Shown piece after piece: positions 1 through 8,313 of a stretch of DNA of 64,000 bases. This stretch comes from Neptunicella sp048268085 (GTDB taxonomy: Bacteria; Pseudomonadota; Gammaproteobacteria; Enterobacterales; Alteromonadaceae), in contig NZ_JBLWWF010000001.1 in NCBI RefSeq assembly GCF_048268085.1, positions 248,001 to 312,000 on the forward strand, read 5' to 3'. The stretch's first letter is position 1; each line of letters begins with the position of its first letter. The translations under genes and the position numbers were made by a program. A model generated the notes under the pieces. It did no database searches, was not told where the DNA came from, and worked only from the letters and a program-made list of their open reading frames with translations.

Positions 1-1368
1 CAGCCAGCGAGAGTAAACCCTCCGGGCGAGCATGTTGCTTATTCAAATTGGGCCACTGCGCTGGCAGGCTTAATTGTCGCGAATGTGTCCGGTCAGGATT
101 TTAATAGTTATGTACAACAGCATATTTTTGATGTGCTTGGCATGACAAGTTCGACTTTTGTGGAACCATTGCCTCCTGAGCTGGATGCCAATATGGCTAA
201 GGCCTATCGCTATGAGGCAGATCAATATACTGAACTGAACTATGAAATAGTTTCAAACTTTGGTCCAGCGGGTGCCATGGCCACTACTGCCTATGATATG
301 TCGTTATTTGCCAGAGCGTTGTTGAATAATGGTGAATACAACGGCAAGCGTATTCTCAAAGCGGTAACCTTGAAGCAAATGTTGGAACAGGGTTTTAGCC
401 ATGACGAGCGGGTACGGGGAACCGGGCTGGGATTTCTGAAACGTCGTTTCGGCCCCGATGGCTTTGACAATTTCGGTCATGATGGTGCTACTAACGTGTT
501 TGTGTCTCATTTTGGCCTGTCCTTGAAAGAACATTTTATGCTGTTTTCGTCCTTTAGTGGGGTACCGGGCGCTCATGGTCCACATAGTGATTTGGTAAAA
601 GCATTTTATGATGAGTTTTTCCCACGTGATGTACCGGTAATAACCCCTCCGGCAGATTTCGCGGAGCGGGCCGAAAAATACGCCGGAACTTACAATAACT
701 GGCGTAATAATTTCACTCAGGCTGAGTCGTTATTAGGACTTTTTGCTGGCACTCAGGTTACTCCCATGCCGGATAATACCCTGATGATTGGGGATAAGCG
801 TTATGTCGAAGTGGAGCATAATCTGTTTCGTGAAGTAAACGATTATGGACGCATTGCCTTTCAGGAAGACGCTAATGGACAGATTAGTGGTTATGTAATC
901 GATGGCTTTGGTGTGATGCAGTTTTATAAAGCGCCTTTCTATCAAACAATGGGCTTTACCAGCTGGTTGATGGGCTTATCGATTATTGTCTTTATCAGTG
1001 TATGGATTCGATTGGCATACCAATGGCGGACTTACAAGCAAATGGCCTTGCCGGAAAAGAATACTTTCCGTGCCTCTATTGCGGTAGCTAGTTTTAATTT
1101 GTTGTTTTTAATCATTTTTACATTGGGACTCAGTGCCGGGATTGACGAACTGATTTACGCGATCCCAACCACGCTGAAGGTGTCGCTTATCTTCCCAATA
1201 TTGGCATTGATTGCCACCCTATACCATTTGTATTGCACCACCCAGGTCTGGCAGCGCAGTTTGCTGAATGGAATCTGGGCTCGGCTGCGTTATTCGGTCG
1301 TGAGTGGCTGCGCAGTGTTCATGGTCTGGTTTTATTATTACTGGAACCTGTTTGGGTTTCAGTACTAA
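1..1368 (+). CDS. Beta-lactamase-family serine hydrolase with C-terminal membrane segments (5' truncated by window)
   Basis: The reading frame is open from base 1 and ends with TAA at 1366-1368, so only the C-terminal 455 residues are visible. The catalytic SxxK lies upstream of the window. The second class C / PBP motif is visible as Y14-S15-N16 (visible numbering), and an H-D-G near residue 160 takes the place of the K/H-T-G motif. The last ~130 residues form four hydrophobic segments, so the hydrolase domain is probably displayed in the periplasm on a membrane anchor. An internal GTG at 85 would remove the Y-S-N motif and is not the real start. It precedes an L-Ala-D/L-Glu epimerase in the same direction, which suggests a role on peptidoglycan peptides or D-amino-acid peptides. 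The exact substrate cannot be told from sequence; a plain esterase is also possible. Confidence 0.85.
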   Translation, partial: QPARVNPPGEHVAYSNWATALAGLIVANVSGQDFNSYVQQHIFDVLGMTSSTFVEPLPPELDANMAKAYRYEADQYTELNYEIVSNFGPAGAMATTAYDMSLFARALLNNGEYNGKRILKAVTLKQMLEQGFSHDERVRGTGLGFLKRRFGPDGFDNFGHDGATNVFVSHFGLSLKEHFMLFSSFSGVPGAHGPHSDLVKAFYDEFFPRDVPVITPPADFAERAEKYAGTYNNWRNNFTQAESLLGLFAGTQVTPMPDNTLMIGDKRYVEVEHNLFREVNDYGRIAFQEDANGQISGYVIDGFGVMQFYKAPFYQTMGFTSWLMGLSIIVFISVWIRLAYQWRTYKQMALPEKNTFRASIAVASFNLLFLIIFTLGLSAGIDELIYAIPTTLKVSLIFPILALIATLYHLYCTTQVWQRSLLNGIWARLRYSVVSGCAVFMVWFYYYWNLFGFQY

Positions 1369-1494
1369 CCCGGATTGATAATCTATCCCACCTCCCTGGG
1401 ATCAGGATTGTGGCTGTTTTTGACCCTGCAGCCACAAGCCTGCTTTAGGGGGCGTTTCATCTGATCGAATCTGATATTAGCGGAACAAAATGTT

Positions 1495-2604
1495 ATGCAA
1501 ATTAGCAAAATCGAAATTAGCCATCTGAATGTGGCACTTCATCACCCCATTAGAACGCCTCTGGGGGCGATCGATGCCGCGCGCAATGTGGTGGTAAAAG
1601 TTTGTACTGATAGTGGTTATGTTGGCTGGGGGGAAGCCAGTCCTTTCGCACCTATTACGGGAGACAGTCAGGACAGCAATTATATTGCTGCCCAGCAACT
1701 GGCCAAACTGATTATCGGTAAAAATCCACTGGCAATAGCGGCGCGAATGGCGCAAATTAATCATTTTACCCTGGGGGATCCTTCTATCCGCTCCGCGTTT
1801 GATATGGCGCTGTATGATATTGCCGCTAAGGCAGCAGGATTGCCGCTGTATCAATTCTTGGGGGGAGAAGCCAGAGCGTTGCGTACGGATTTAACCATCG
1901 GTATGCAGGACAGCGTAGAGCAAACAGTGCAACAGGCGCAAGCCATACTGGATGCGGGATTTGATGCTATCAAACTCAAAGTGGGTCGTGATGGGTTGGA
2001 GGATGTAGCCCATGTCGCTGCCGTACGAGAACTGGCCGGTGCCAATGTAGCGATAAAAATTGACAGTAATCAGGGCTGGGATTATCCCACTGCGGTAGCC
2101 AACCTAAAGGCGATGGCGTCACTCAACCTGCAGTATTCAGAACAACCTCTTGCCGCCTGGGATCATGCCGGCTTGGCTCGTTTAAGAGACAAGGTTGATT
2201 TACCAATCTGTGCCGATGAAAGTGTGTTCAATCATCATGATGCCCTTAAGCTAATCAAATTGGATGCAGTGGATTATCTGAATATTAAACTGGGTAAAGC
2301 CGGTGGTATTCAAACGGGGATGAAAATCAACACTATTGCAGAAGCCGCCAAGATTAAATGTATGATTGGCTGCTTTGGTGAGAGTCGTTTAGGCTTGTCT
2401 GCTGCCGCACATTTGGCCATGGCCAGACCGAATATTACCTTTCTGGATTTGGATTCTGCCTATCATTTTAAAATGAATCCGGTTAAAGGTGGGCTTGTTT
2501 ATGATGAAAAGACAGGAGGGGTTATACATTTACCTGATGCACCCGGACATGGTGCTGAAATTGATGAAACCGCAACCGAAAATCATATTAGTATCGAGCT
2601 GTGA
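1495..2604 (+). CDS. L-Ala-D/L-Glu (dipeptide) epimerase, enolase superfamily, copy 1
   Basis: This is a 369-residue enzyme of the mandelate racemase / muconate lactonizing family. The two catalytic lysines of the KxK motif fall at K160 and K162, the metal ligands at D190 (IDSNQGW), E216 (EQP) and D241 (ADES), and the third lysine at K265 (NIKLGKAGG). A C-terminal D318-L-D320 is the dipeptide-recognition DxD signature of L-Ala-D/L-Glu epimerases. The predicted reaction converts L-Ala-D-Glu, released from murein peptide, to L-Ala-L-Glu so that ordinary peptidases can use it. No signal peptide is seen, so it acts in the cytoplasm. It is followed after 39 bases by a DUF819 membrane protein. A second epimerase lies at 25329-26432, also near a DUF819 gene. 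Related dipeptide epimerases vary in substrate, so the exact dipeptide is inferred. Confidence 0.92.
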   Translation: MQISKIEISHLNVALHHPIRTPLGAIDAARNVVVKVCTDSGYVGWGEASPFAPITGDSQDSNYIAAQQLAKLIIGKNPLAIAARMAQINHFTLGDPSIRSAFDMALYDIAAKAAGLPLYQFLGGEARALRTDLTIGMQDSVEQTVQQAQAILDAGFDAIKLKVGRDGLEDVAHVAAVRELAGANVAIKIDSNQGWDYPTAVANLKAMASLNLQYSEQPLAAWDHAGLARLRDKVDLPICADESVFNHHDALKLIKLDAVDYLNIKLGKAGGIQTGMKINTIAEAAKIKCMIGCFGESRLGLSAAAHLAMARPNITFLDLDSAYHFKMNPVKGGLVYDEKTGGVIHLPDAPGHGAEIDETATENHISIEL

Positions 2605-2643
2605 TACGAGTTTTGAAAGCAACAAATATGCGTGGAGAATGCT

Positions 2644-3786
2644 GTGTCAATTATTAGTGCCGATAATAATATCGCGTTACTGGCGGTAATTATGCTGATT
2701 GTGGCGTTTGGGTATCGCTGCGAAAAAACCTCGTTGGGCAGCAAAATATCCGCGCCTCTAATTATTCTGGTTGGTGGACTGATATTGGGAAATATCGGTG
2801 TGATCCCCAATAGCGCCGGATTATATGATGCTGTTCAGTCACTGTTGGTGCCGCTGGCTATTCCTCTGCTGCTGTTTCGTGCGGATTTGGTTCGGGTGTT
2901 TAAAGAAAGTGGCACGATGTTGGTTGCTTTTGGATTAGCCACTGTATTTACTGTGATCGGGGCCTTTATTGGAGCCTGGCTGGTGGATCTGGGAGAACTG
3001 GAAGGTAAAATTGTCGGGGTGCTGACTTCCAGTTATATCGGCGGTAGTTCGAATTTTGTTGCGACCTCCGAAGCGGTGCAATTGACGGATTCATCAGTGT
3101 ATTTATCGACGTTAGCTGCTGATGCAATGGGGGCAGTAGTCTTTCTGATTCTATTGATGTCATTACCTGCCTCTGCGCTGATCCGACGATTTGTGCCTTC
3201 TGCCCATATGGACAATGCGACAACGCTGCAAACCACACAGGATGAAAGCATAACCCAACAGACCACTTCCGTGACCATGAGTGGTGTGGTTAATGGTCTG
3301 GCATTAAGCCTAAGTATTTGTGTGTTGGGGGGATTTTTGGCGGAATATATACCTATTCCCGGTATGTTTATTATTTCGATTACAATTTTGTCATTAATCG
3401 CGGCTAATTTTGGCAAAAAAATGATAAGTAAGATTAATTTCGACTTTGAAATTGGCACTATTTTTATGTACATCTTCTTCGCTACTATCGGTGCCAGTGC
3501 TAATATGAGTAACTTGCTCGGCTCAGCCCTGATGATGGTGTTGTTTCTGGTTGTACTGATTGTGGTGCATATAGTATTACTGTTACTGTTTGGTTGGTGG
3601 TTTAAACTGGATTTGGCAGAACTAATGATTGCATCCAGTGCTTGTATACTTGGACCGGCTGCCGCTGCAGCACTGGCTGCAGGACAGGGGTGGCGGTCAT
3701 TGATCACATCAGGCATGCTGGTGGGCGTATTAGGTTATGCTATTGCCACTTTTATCGGTATTAGCATTACAGGTGTTTTATCTTAA
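2644..3786 (+). CDS. DUF819 family multi-pass membrane protein, copy 1 (candidate dipeptide/amino-acid permease)
   Basis: This is a polytopic inner-membrane protein of about 380 residues with roughly ten hydrophobic segments. It carries the glycine/serine-rich stretch typical of DUF819 (YIGGSSNFVATSEAV). A GTG at 2632 is possible, but a GGAG at 2634-2637 lies six bases before GTG 2644, so 2644 is the better start. DUF819 proteins have no settled function, though their fold resembles secondary transporters. The gene follows a dipeptide epimerase by 39 bases, and the same pairing recurs at 22.7-26.4 kb. A role in moving murein-derived dipeptides or their amino acids across the inner membrane is therefore an attractive inference, but it is not shown by any motif. 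A hydrophilic loop rich in T and Q sits near the middle of the protein. Confidence 0.85.
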   Translation: MSIISADNNIALLAVIMLIVAFGYRCEKTSLGSKISAPLIILVGGLILGNIGVIPNSAGLYDAVQSLLVPLAIPLLLFRADLVRVFKESGTMLVAFGLATVFTVIGAFIGAWLVDLGELEGKIVGVLTSSYIGGSSNFVATSEAVQLTDSSVYLSTLAADAMGAVVFLILLMSLPASALIRRFVPSAHMDNATTLQTTQDESITQQTTSVTMSGVVNGLALSLSICVLGGFLAEYIPIPGMFIISITILSLIAANFGKKMISKINFDFEIGTIFMYIFFATIGASANMSNLLGSALMMVLFLVVLIVVHIVLLLLFGWWFKLDLAELMIASSACILGPAAAAALAAGQGWRSLITSGMLVGVLGYAIATFIGISITGVLS

Positions 3787-3905
3787 ATAATCTGAGTTTT
3801 GCTGGTTACTAATCAGCATTTTTCCCATAATATTCGGCGATAAAATCATTTTTCAGAGGCGGGATGTTTTCACCCTTCTCTTATACAAAGTTAGGAGCAA
3901 TATAG

Positions 3906-4979
3906 ATGTCTATTGTTATAAAGCCACTTGATGTTGCCAAGCGAGGGGCTTGCCCAGCTGAATTCAGTTTTGGTGGTACGTTTTCGGATCATATGTTTAG
4001 TCAGGATTACGCTCCGACAGTGGGATGGCATAATGCCGAAGTCAGCCCTTATCACCCGTTAACCTTGGATCCGTCAGCGGCGGTATTGCATTACAGTCAG
4101 GAAATTTTTGAAGGTCTTAAAGCGTATCGTAATGCGCAAGGCAATATTAATTTGTTCCGTCCCGGTGAAAACTTTAAACGTTTTAATCGCAGTGCCAAAC
4201 GGATGGTGATGCCACAAGTGGATGAACAGTTCCATTTTGAGGCATTAAAATCATTGATTGAATTGGATCATGCCTGGGTTCCGGATCAAGTTGGTTCGTC
4301 GTTATATATTCGTCCTACCATGATTGCGACCAGCTCCAAATTGGGCTTGGGGGCTAGTGCTAACTATACTCATTTCATCATTACTGGTCCGGCCGGCGCT
4401 TATTTTCAGGGTGGTTTTAATCCGATTCCTGTCTTTATTGCGGACAAGTACCGTCGTGCCGTGGTTGGTGGAGTGGGTGAAGCCAAAACCGGTGGTAACT
4501 ATGCAGCAAGTTTGTATGCCTCGGAAGAGGTGGCCAAACTAGGCTATTCACAAGTGCTATGGTTAGATGCTGTTGAAGGTCGCTTTATCGAAGAAGTGGG
4601 CGCAATGAACATCTGTTTTGTGTATGACAATAAAAAAATTGTCACACCGTCATTAAGTGGCAGTATCTTGCCTGGCATTACTCGTGATTCAATATTAAAA
4701 TTGGCGCCGACCTTGGGTTATGAAGTCAGTGAACAGCGACTGGATGTGAATCAGGTGATGGCGGATATTGATAGTGGTAAAATTACCGAATGCTTTGGTT
4801 GTGGCACTGCTGCGGTGATTTCACCGGTGGGTAAACTATGTTTTATGGGCAAAGACTATATCGTCAACAATAATCAGTCTGGTGCAGTAGCCAAACATTT
4901 ATATGATCAGTTAACCGGTATTCAATACGGTACAGTAGCAGATCCTTTTGACTGGATTGTGGAAATCCCGGTTAAATAG
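3906..4979 (+). CDS. ilvE: Branched-chain amino acid aminotransferase
   Basis: This 357-residue PLP enzyme is of the longer BCAT type (group II, resembling eukaryotic BCATs). It catalyses the last, reversible step of leucine, isoleucine and valine synthesis with glutamate as donor. Characteristic blocks are HYSQEIFEGLKAYR near residue 62, RPTMIATSSKLG, the PLP-lysine region GGVGEAKTGGNYAAS, FIEEVGAMNICF and the C-terminal ECFGCGTAAVISPVG. AGGAG lies eight bases before ATG 3906, which supports the start. The gene stands alone and is closed by a strong intrinsic terminator at 4998-5026. It has no obvious tie to the neighbouring murein genes, although it could help degrade branched-chain residues. 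Confidence 0.96.
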   Translation: MSIVIKPLDVAKRGACPAEFSFGGTFSDHMFSQDYAPTVGWHNAEVSPYHPLTLDPSAAVLHYSQEIFEGLKAYRNAQGNINLFRPGENFKRFNRSAKRMVMPQVDEQFHFEALKSLIELDHAWVPDQVGSSLYIRPTMIATSSKLGLGASANYTHFIITGPAGAYFQGGFNPIPVFIADKYRRAVVGGVGEAKTGGNYAASLYASEEVAKLGYSQVLWLDAVEGRFIEEVGAMNICFVYDNKKIVTPSLSGSILPGITRDSILKLAPTLGYEVSEQRLDVNQVMADIDSGKITECFGCGTAAVISPVGKLCFMGKDYIVNNNQSGAVAKHLYDQLTGIQYGTVADPFDWIVEIPVK

Positions 4980-4997
4980 CCCGAATATTAAATTCAC

Positions 4998-5026
4998 AAA
5001 AAACCACCTTAATCGGTGGTTTTTTT
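4998..5026 (+). terminator. Intrinsic terminator after ilvE
   Basis: A perfect ACCACC/GGTGGT stem extended by A-T pairs surrounds the six-base loop TTAATC and is followed by a run of T. It begins 19 bases after the ilvE stop codon. Confidence 0.9.
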
Positions 5027-5052
5027 AGTTTTACGGTTTCTATAATGCCAGT

Positions 5053-5079
5053 TAACATTATAATCAAATTATAATGTTA
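5053..5079. promoter_or_regulatory. Perfect 12-bp inverted repeat: candidate operator of the RHH gene
   Basis: TAACATTATAAT, a CAA spacer, then ATTATAATGTTA gives a perfect 12-bp inverted repeat. Each arm contains a TATAAT, so a repressor bound here would cover a -10 box. It lies 15 bases before the ATG of a ribbon-helix-helix gene, the usual place for an autoregulatory operator. An upstream ATG at 5074 lies inside the palindrome, which argues against that start. Binding by the neighbouring protein is inferred. Confidence 0.7.
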
Positions 5080-5094
5080 TTCGTTGGAGCTATG

Positions 5095-5271
5095 ATGGAA
5101 AATAAAACGGCCCGCTTTACTGTTTTGCTTGATCCGCGCAAAAAGAAAGCCTTTGAACAATTGTGTGCTTCGCAGGATTTAACTCCCTCTCAGGTTGTCC
5201 GCCAGTTAATCCGAGGCTATCTGGAACAACATGATGTTGATTTTATGCAACATGATGATAACCCGGATTGA
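5095..5271 (+). CDS. Small ribbon-helix-helix (CopG/Arc type) DNA-binding protein
   Basis: This basic protein of about 58 residues has the pattern of a ribbon-helix-helix repressor. A short beta strand (ARFTVLLDP) is followed by helix A (RKKKAFEQLCASQ), a turn and helix B (TPSQVVRQLIRGYLEQ), with an acidic histidine-rich tail. GGAG at 5086-5089 is spaced correctly for ATG 5095; ATG 5092 is two bases from it and ATG 5074 lies within the upstream palindrome. No toxin gene follows closely: the next gene starts 161 bases downstream and is a zinc ribbon protein, so this is probably a stand-alone regulator rather than an antitoxin. The target is most likely the palindrome at 5053-5079. Confidence 0.82.
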   Translation: MENKTARFTVLLDPRKKKAFEQLCASQDLTPSQVVRQLIRGYLEQHDVDFMQHDDNPD

Positions 5272-5380
5272 CCTAACCATTAATCACCACAGTCCAGTCT
5301 GATCCAATTGAATAAACAGGCGATAACTGCCTGTTATGTTGACTGTATAAACTAATGCACAGCAAATAATTTATTATCAT

Positions 5381-5391
5381 TACATTATAAT
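5381..5391 (+). promoter_or_regulatory. Possible second half-site / -10 box before yjdM
   Basis: ACATTATAAT, identical to ten bases of each arm of the palindrome at 5053-5079, recurs 42 bases before the yjdM-like gene. It ends in TATAAT and may simply be a -10 element. If it is an operator half-site, the RHH protein could also control the downstream gene. Confidence 0.35.
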
Positions 5392-5432
5392 TTAGTTACA
5401 ATGAGTTTTATGCTGTTATCTGAGAGGTTACG

Positions 5433-5765
5433 ATGAATTTGCCAGCTTGCCCAAAATGCGACTCTGCTTTTGTGTATCAAGATCAGGATCTGTTGATCTG
5501 TCCGGAATGCGCCCATGAATGGAATCCGAATGAAGTCGTTGAAGAAGATGGAATGGTCGTAAAAGATGCTAATGGCACTTTGCTACAAGATGGCGACAAG
5601 GTAACGTTAATCAAGGATCTGAAGGTTAAAGGTTCTTCGATGGTGCTTAAAATTGGCACTAAAGCAACAATTAAACGCCGGGTTGAAGGTGATCATGATA
5701 TCGACTGTAAGGTTGATGGCGCCGGTGACATGATGCTCAAATCCGAATTTGTCAAAAAAGCCTAA
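5433..5765 (+). CDS. yjdM: Zinc ribbon protein of the YjdM/PhnA family
   Basis: This 110-residue protein has an N-terminal zinc ribbon made of two CPxC knuckles (CPKC near residue 8 and CPEC near residue 28). A small beta-rich PhnA domain follows, with conserved blocks VKDANGTLLQDGDKVTLIKDLKVKG and the C-terminal DIDCKVDGAGDMMLKSEFVKK. The family was once linked to alkylphosphonate use because of its position in E. coli, but no C-P lyase or phosphonatase genes are present here, so that role should not be transferred. The length matches the family and the start follows GAGAGG. It stands as a single gene between the RHH regulator and a convergent lipoprotein gene. Confidence 0.93.
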   Translation: MNLPACPKCDSAFVYQDQDLLICPECAHEWNPNEVVEEDGMVVKDANGTLLQDGDKVTLIKDLKVKGSSMVLKIGTKATIKRRVEGDHDIDCKVDGAGDMMLKSEFVKKA

Positions 5766-5811
5766 CACTCATAGAGCAGTTAGGGGGCGGTAGCAATGGT
5801 CCTGTATCCAG

Positions 5812-6342
5812 CTAATCGGCGTAGCCACTGCCAATGGCGTTAAACGGCATTACCAGACCCAGTTCTGGTACCTGTAGACCTACCCAGGCTGGAAAGGTAT
5901 TGCTGTTTGGACCCGGAAATAAAGTGTATTGATCTGCCCAGGGATAGCGATCGATAGCACTGATCATTTGGGGAATGAGCCTTGCGGCTTGATCTCCCTG
6001 AATGGATAAAACCTTTTCTGGTTTGGCACCATACCAATAACGATCGGGTGTTGTAGTTTGATATTGACGCAACGCAGGCAGTCCGCTTTTAACTCGCCAG
6101 CCGACCACTTCGTAAACCGTATAATCGGCAGCATCCTGTTGCTTGACTGCAATCCAGGTATGTACCGCAAACCAACCTCGCCAACTAAATGCATCTGCGG
6201 CATAAACTTCTATTACCGCTTGCTTTTGTATGGCCGGATTCGGGGCAATACCTGCCGGTTCCCGTGAGGCGGTGCGCCAGTTATTGTTTGAACACCCACT
6301 GAGCAGAGATATTAATAACACTATTATTGCGAGTTTAGGCAT
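5812..6342 (-). CDS. DUF3750 domain lipoprotein
   Basis: This is a predicted lipoprotein of 176 residues. A hydrophobic signal ends in LLSGC, a good lipobox, and the mature part carries the DUF3750 signature AFSWRGWFAVHTWIAVK followed by YEVVGWRV and the late WVGLQVPELGLVMPFNAIG. AGGAG lies five bases before the ATG at 6342; an upstream in-frame ATG at 6372 lacks this and would place a hydrophilic stretch before the signal. The function of DUF3750 is unknown. The conserved W, H and late aromatic residues suggest a small-substrate pocket, but this cannot be resolved by eye. It is convergent with yjdM and lies 112 bases downstream of an EEP-family gene on the same strand. Confidence 0.88.
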   Translation of the reverse strand: MPKLAIIVLLISLLSGCSNNNWRTASREPAGIAPNPAIQKQAVIEVYAADAFSWRGWFAVHTWIAVKQQDAADYTVYEVVGWRVKSGLPALRQYQTTTPDRYWYGAKPEKVLSIQGDQAARLIPQMISAIDRYPWADQYTLFPGPNSNTFPAWVGLQVPELGLVMPFNAIGSGYAD

Positions 6343-6454
6343 CGTTGCTCCTGAGCGTTGATTGAAGGACATTTATGGTTATTGGACTGTCGGTGGATGT
6401 CGACGGTTTACTATCACCCGAGAGTAGTTACAGGGTGACGTAAATCCGGTGATG

Positions 6455-7327
6455 TTAAGGTTTAAACCAAAGTCGCGTCGAAATGGGATAGTGATCGGAA
6501 ATATAACGGTCTTCTTCACGGATTTTGTGGGTAATATAGTCACTACTGGTGAGTCCTTTACTAATAAAAATATAGTCAATGCGTTTGCCATCGTCGTGGC
6601 CAAAACCATTAAATGTGCTGGCCGGAGAGTCGCCATTTGCGAGTCCTGTATCGGTAAACTGTAGTGTTGGATCAGCTAAAACAGTTGAGTATGCGGCTTC
6701 TGAATCCAGTGTATTCAAATCTCCCATCAGAATAACCGGTGTGTCTCCGGCTATCTTGGGAATGTAATTAACCAGAAATTCTGCACTTTTTTGACGGGCC
6801 AGATCGCTGACATGGCTGAAATGGGCGTTGAATACAAAAAAGATATTGTTGTTGTGGTTGAACTTGGCCCAGGTTACCACTCGGGGCAGTTTAGCCAACC
6901 AGCCAACAGAGCCTGCTACATCAGGTGTTTCCGATAACCAGAAGTATCCGCTATCCAGCTTTGTCAGCGTGCGAGTATTGTATAACAAGGGAACAAATTC
7001 GCCGGCGCGTTTGCCGTCATCACGACCGACACCGATAAAGGCGTAATCGGCTAAATGGTTATCCAGCCAATCCAGTTGATGGGCGAGTACTTCCTGCATG
7101 CCAACCACATCAGGTTGAGTTTGCTTGAGGTGCGAAAGCACAGTTTGCTGGCGCTTAGGCCAGGCATTAATGCCATCATCCGGATTATCGTAACGCAGAT
7201 TAAAGCTTTCTACTCTGATCGATGATGCAGCTTCGGTTAGTTCTTCATCATTACCGGTAGTGGGAGCCGCTTGTATATTTAAACTAAACAGTATCATAGC
7301 GCTGAGTAAAACCAGTAATGAATGCAT
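6455..7327 (-). CDS. Secreted endonuclease/exonuclease/phosphatase (EEP) family hydrolase
   Basis: This 290-residue protein has an N-terminal Sec signal peptide (hydrophobic to about residue 20, ending NIQAA) and a complete EEP fold. The motifs appear in order: SFNLRYDN near residue 42, GMQEVLAHQ (metal-binding E), AHFSHVS, MGDLNTLDSEAAY, DGKRIDYIFIS and the C-terminal ISDHYPIS with the catalytic histidine. The fold hydrolyses phosphodiesters or phosphomonoesters with a divalent metal. The export signal suggests scavenging of nucleic acid, phospholipid headgroup or another phosphorylated compound outside the cytoplasm. An AGGA eight bases before the ATG supports the start. The substrate cannot be deduced. 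Confidence 0.92.
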   Translation of the reverse strand: MHSLLVLLSAMILFSLNIQAAPTTGNDEELTEAASSIRVESFNLRYDNPDDGINAWPKRQQTVLSHLKQTQPDVVGMQEVLAHQLDWLDNHLADYAFIGVGRDDGKRAGEFVPLLYNTRTLTKLDSGYFWLSETPDVAGSVGWLAKLPRVVTWAKFNHNNNIFFVFNAHFSHVSDLARQKSAEFLVNYIPKIAGDTPVILMGDLNTLDSEAAYSTVLADPTLQFTDTGLANGDSPASTFNGFGHDDGKRIDYIFISKGLTSSDYITHKIREEDRYISDHYPISTRLWFKP

Positions 7328-7398
7328 GGTTAATTCCTTATAGGCATGTTTGGATAGCCTATATAGTGATTAATTATCAATGACGTGACAAGTTGTTC

Positions 7399-8313
7399 CT
7401 ATGCCTGTTTCGCCCACTTATGTTTTTCCTGTGCTGGTGGCACATCAAACAGACGACGATATTCCCGACTGAACTGGGAAGGACTTTCATAGCCCACCGC
7501 GCGTGCGACTGCGGCAACGCCCTGATCGGTGCTGAGTATCAGGCGTCTGGCTTCTTGAAGCCGCAAGTTTTTATGGTATTGAAGCGGGCTGATTGCGGTA
7601 AATGACTTAAAATGGTGATGCAGGGCTGAGACACTCATATGTGCCTGCTTTGCCAGTTCATCAACTTTTAGTGGTTGATGATAATTATCATGTAATAAAT
7701 GTAATACCCGGGCAATCCGATTGACATGCCCATCTTGCATAATCATTTGTTGTAACTGCTTGCCTTGTCCGGCTCTGATCAGGCGGTAGAATATTTCCCG
7801 TTTTATCAGCGGCGCTAAAATAGCAATATCCTCAGGCTGCTCTAATAATTTCAACAATCGCACCAATGGATCGAGTAATTCGTATTCCAGACGATGGATT
7901 TGAATGCCTTTAACATCTTGTGTCTTTTCCATCGGGGGCAAGTGTTCATCGGCCAGTAACAAGCTTAATTCTTTACTATCCAGTAATAAACGGAATCCCA
8001 TTGACGGCTCCGACTCACTGGCCAGGGTAACTTTGGCTGTGACCGGCAAATTGGCAGTGGATAACAGGTAGTGAAACGGGTCGTAACTGAAGGTCTCGTT
8101 GCCAATCCACAACTGCTTTGAACCTTGCACGATGACCGATAAGGCGGGCTGTTGAATGGATGACTTGGGGCCAGTTGAACTACAGACTTTATGTAAAAAT
8201 AAACCCTCTATTGCGGTATCAATTGAGCCTTCCTGTTTTCCTATAATGCGGTTCAATACCGCGACTAACTCTGTTCGAGCCTGTGTCATCAGAGGGGCAA
8301 TAACGTGTTCCAT
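7399..8313 (-). CDS. AraC family transcriptional regulator
   Basis: This 304-residue regulator has an N-terminal cupin-like AraC_N effector domain (about residues 10-170, including QQPALSVIVQGSKQ) and a C-terminal double helix-turn-helix. The first helix pair is KVDELAKQAHMSVSALHHHFK and the second GVAAVARAVGYESPSQFSREYRRLF, both close to the AraC consensus. AGGAG lies five bases before ATG 8313; the in-frame upstream ATG at 8361 lacks this. It is divergent from the SnoaL-like gene at 8691, with a long dyad between them, so it may control that gene or itself. Regulators of this AraC_N type often control single oxidoreductase genes, but none lies adjacent. Confidence 0.92.
   Translation of the reverse strand: MEHVIAPLMTQARTELVAVLNRIIGKQEGSIDTAIEGLFLHKVCSSTGPKSSIQQPALSVIVQGSKQLWIGNETFSYDPFHYLLSTANLPVTAKVTLASESEPSMGFRLLLDSKELSLLLADEHLPPMEKTQDVKGIQIHRLEYELLDPLVRLLKLLEQPEDIAILAPLIKREIFYRLIRAGQGKQLQQMIMQDGHVNRIARVLHLLHDNYHQPLKVDELAKQAHMSVSALHHHFKSFTAISPLQYHKNLRLQEARRLILSTDQGVAAVARAVGYESPSQFSREYRRLFDVPPAQEKHKWAKQA

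Noticed and set aside
3033..3716. Long antisense open frame within the DUF819 gene
   Set aside because: It has a low-complexity composition typical of a shadow of a hydrophobic gene, no ribosome site and no family resemblance.
3787..3905. Leader peptide or attenuator before ilvE
   Set aside because: No run of Leu, Ile or Val codons and no convincing alternative hairpins were seen in this short gap.
5095..5765. RHH gene and following gene as a toxin-antitoxin pair
   Set aside because: The downstream gene is a recognisable YjdM zinc ribbon protein 161 bases away, not a toxin.
5433..5765. Phosphonate utilisation role for the PhnA/YjdM protein
   Set aside because: No phosphonate transport, C-P lyase or hydrolase genes occur nearby; the name is historical.
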